From NCBI GenBank assembly GCA_039621445.1, contig CP154956.1, positions 62,698,257-62,762,256 on the forward strand: a DNA stretch of 64,000 bases, written 5' to 3'. The DNA comes from Euglena gracilis (taxonomy: Eukaryota; Euglenida; Euglenophyceae; Euglenales). A program made the position numbers and the translations under genes. Positions within the stretch are counted from its first letter, which is position 1. The number at the start of each line of letters is the position of its first letter. Positions 61,851 to 64,000 of this stretch are shown piece by piece. Under the pieces are notes generated by a model. The model saw nothing but the letters and a program-made list of their open reading frames with translations, did no database searches and had not been told where the DNA came from.

Positions 61851-64000
61851 AAACCGCAACAGTTTTCGCTAACCGCATCTGGAATGCATTCAATTTTGGA
61901 CAATACCGCATTTTGGAAACTTGGTTTTCCAAAATCGCACAAATCGCGAAGTCGATGGACCTACAATTAGAGATTGACGCATTTTCGTCCAAAGCACATT
62001 CTCGTTTACCCAATTACTGGTCAAGCCATACAAATGCGTTTGATAAGTTTTGGGGTGATGTGGTCCTGTGGCTACATCCACCTCTGAAACTTATCCCTCT
62101 TGTCGTTGACAAGATCCTTTGGGATCAAGCACGCGGTGTGCTACTGATTCCTATAAGTCCCGAAGCGGAATGGTTCCAACAACTGACGTATGTCACTTTT
62201 CGGTAATGGGATTTACCGAATGACACCCCTCTGTTTGAAGATTTTAGCGGTGTCATGTTACCACCATTGAAAGAAATCATTTTTCGTGTTTGTTTCTTTG
62301 ATGCATTCGGAACTGTTGACCACACTGACAAATTCCTACGGGATAAAGGTCAGAATGACCAAAAATACCAACTATCCGCAGTGATAGAAAGCGGTGGTCA
62401 ACATCCCAAATCACAAGAACTACCTACAAAGATCAATCGCGAATTCAGTGATGTTTTAGAACATCCTATCTATGCCAATGACATAGATGTTGCAATTCGC
62501 GGACCTTTTGGTGTCTGTAAAATCGAACTCAAAGAAGGTGCTCAGCCCATGCACCGGAAACTATTTCGCTGTTCAGGCGAAGGAGAACAAGCTCTCAATA
62601 CAATGATCGAAAAACTGATTGAACGAAAATGGATCATACCCTCCAAAAGCGAGTGGACCTCACAAGCTTTTGTTGTACCCAAGCCTCCCGATGCTTCTGG
62701 AGAGAAGAAGTGGAGACTTGTGCTGGGTTACCGATACTTGAACTCACAGACAAAAGACGATCCACTTCCGTTACCACTTATCGAAGACCTGATTACAAGG
62801 TCGATTTTCGACTTAGAAGATGGTTTTCACCAGAGCACTTACACCCTGGCTCACAACCATACACCGCTTTTGTAACCTCCCGCGGAGTTTACCAATGGAC
62901 AGTGTTACCAATGGGTGTTAAGAATGGCCCAGCTATGTTCCAAAGAATGATACAATAGATTTTACGAGACTTACCGTTTGCAATGGTATACATTGATGAT
63001 GTGCTGATTGGCACACCTCCTACACTTACAAATTCGGGTAGTGATATCCTTGATATTCACTACCGCGATATACGTTCCGTTCTGACAACGTTTCAAAAAC
63101 ATTTGCTTTTCGTCAAGGGTGCGAAAATGCATTTGTTTCGCGAAACGATAAAATTTTGTGGACACATTCTTAACAACGGACAAAGGAGAGCATCTCCAAG
63201 CAAACTTGAAGCTATAAAGAAGTGGACACCTGAAAACATCAAGACAATCACCCATTTAAAAGGATTTTTGGGCTTAGCGCAGTATTACGCGATTTACATG
63301 AAGGATTTAGCAAAAATCGCGGTACCACTGACGCGACAACTCAAAAATCGCGCTCCTGACAATACAAAGATACAATGGGATGATACAATGCGAGAATCGC
63401 TAACGACAATTAAACAACTGGTGTTGGACAACGTTGTACTTGACATTGCCGACCCGTACAAACCATACGTACTGGAGGTCGACAGCAGTGACTATGCTGT
63501 CGGCGGTGTGTTGAGTCAACATAACTCGTCCAATGAACTGCGCCCTGTAGCATTCTTCAGCAGAAAGCTACAAGGTGAAGACGGAAAAGGACAAGTCAAA
63601 TGGAGCATACGAGAAAAGGAGACGTATGTCATTGTCCTTATCCTACAAAAATTCCGAAGTTGGGTCGCCAGTTCACTTGTACAAATACTAGTGTTGACAG
63701 ACCATGAGTCTCTCCAACACTGGTACACCGAAAACTTGAACAAAGCCATGTCCTCAGTTGGCCGAAGATGCCGATGGCACGAATTTTTGAGTCATTTCAA
63801 CCTGGTGGTTGTTTACACACCAGGTCATACTCAAAAAGTCGCTGACCCACTTTCACGTGCACCCTGGCATTACCCTGGTAACCCTGACGATGGTGATGCC
63901 ACGTTCCACGGAAGTCGCGAATCCGACGAATTCGCAAGGCGCGCAGACGCCGCTGACAATTTACTTGACAATATTCCTGTCTCGCGGATTTGGCGGCGGA
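61851..64000 (+). pseudogene. Outer element pol: Dam-like domain, RT, RNase H (continues past the edge)
   Basis: First a Dam/DIRS-type methyltransferase-like domain (61950-62210): QLEIDAFSSKAHSRLPNYW and VVLWLHPPLKLIPLVVDKI, with HPPL where NPPW/DPPY is expected. A TAA at 62204-62206 is in frame, and the reading continues WDLPNDTPLFEDFSGVML. RT: WTSQAFVVPKPPDASGEKKW, LVLGYRYLNSQTKDDPLPLP, FDLEDGFHQ, a frameshift near 62836, FVTSRGVYQWTVLPMGVKNG, then TAG 62956-62958. The frame is open from there to the edge: AMVYIDDVLIG (62989-63000), IKFCGHILNNGQRRASPSKL and HLKGFLGLAQYY. RNase H: VLEVDSSDYAVGGVLSQ, IREKETYVIV, LTDHESLQHWY and VADPLSRAPW. The integrase must lie to the right of the window. 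Confidence 0.87.

Larger units (their letters stand above)
42038..64000 (+). mobile_element. Outer Ty3-like LTR retrotransposon, interrupted, runs off the window
   Basis: Plus-strand element with a primer-binding-like site at 42238. Its parts are coiled-coil Gag (42459-45080), an inverted capsid block (45085-46480), zinc-knuckle NC (46475-47096), protease (47107-48583) and then, after the nested insertion, a Dam-like domain, RT and RNase H (61847 to the right edge). The left LTR boundary is not determined; the 3' LTR is outside the window. Base usage differs from the host exons (AT-richer, studded with CGC/GCG mini-palindromes). A few in-frame stops and frameshifts show it is probably inactive. 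Confidence 0.85.

Overview
This is a eukaryotic nuclear window, probably from an alga or other protist. It has intron-split genes with very GC-rich exons, long low-complexity introns, and a right half built almost entirely from retrotransposons. I cannot name the species. GC-rich exons, a kinase fused to a receiver domain, a KG-repeat Gag tail and a cytosine methyltransferase inside a retrotransposon would each fit several algal groups, and none is diagnostic.

Left third (1-17 kb): two host genes lie on the plus strand. The 3' end of an RRP5-type ribosome-biogenesis gene occupies 1-1453. A roughly 13-kb gene at 3682-16963 encodes a probably N-myristoylated CaMKK-like Ser/Thr kinase, which appears to be spliced in frame to a complete two-component receiver (REC) domain. 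Its introns carry microsatellites, poly-G/C runs, repeats, and a 13-N assembly gap inside the kinase domain. Several of its junctions lack a usable GT donor and have complementary intron ends.

Middle (19.8-40.3 kb): decayed retroelements. A degenerate relative of the young Ty3-like element (Gag plus 5' LTR) lies at 19.8-23.1 kb on the minus strand. Four broken DIRS-like tyrosine-recombinase elements follow: A (24.1-26.1 kb, minus), B (27.2-31.1 kb, minus), C (31.4-35.9 kb, plus) and D (37.3-40.3 kb, plus). They carry Gag, RT, RNase H and, in B and C, tyrosine recombinase. C is a mosaic that contains a Ty3-like RT patch and an inverted RNase H block. Short interspersed repeats with common signatures sit among them.

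Right (42.2-64 kb): a Ty3-like element on the plus strand starts near an initiator-Met-type primer-binding site at 42,238 and runs off the window. Its order is coiled-coil Gag, an inverted capsid block, zinc-knuckle nucleocapsid, protease, methyltransferase-like domain, RT and RNase H. It is split by a nested, very young 13,263-bp element on the minus strand (48,584-61,846), with nearly identical 842/844-bp LTRs and an ACTG target duplication. The nested element encodes a long Gag that begins inside its own LTR, a capsid ORF, a pol with a C5-cytosine-methyltransferase domain and a Dam-like domain ahead of protease-RT-RNase H, an integrase with a chromodomain, and an accessory zinc-knuckle region next to the 3' LTR. 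Removing it rejoins one reading frame of the outer element. The two-methyltransferase pol and the LTR-initiated ORF are the best candidates for something new here.
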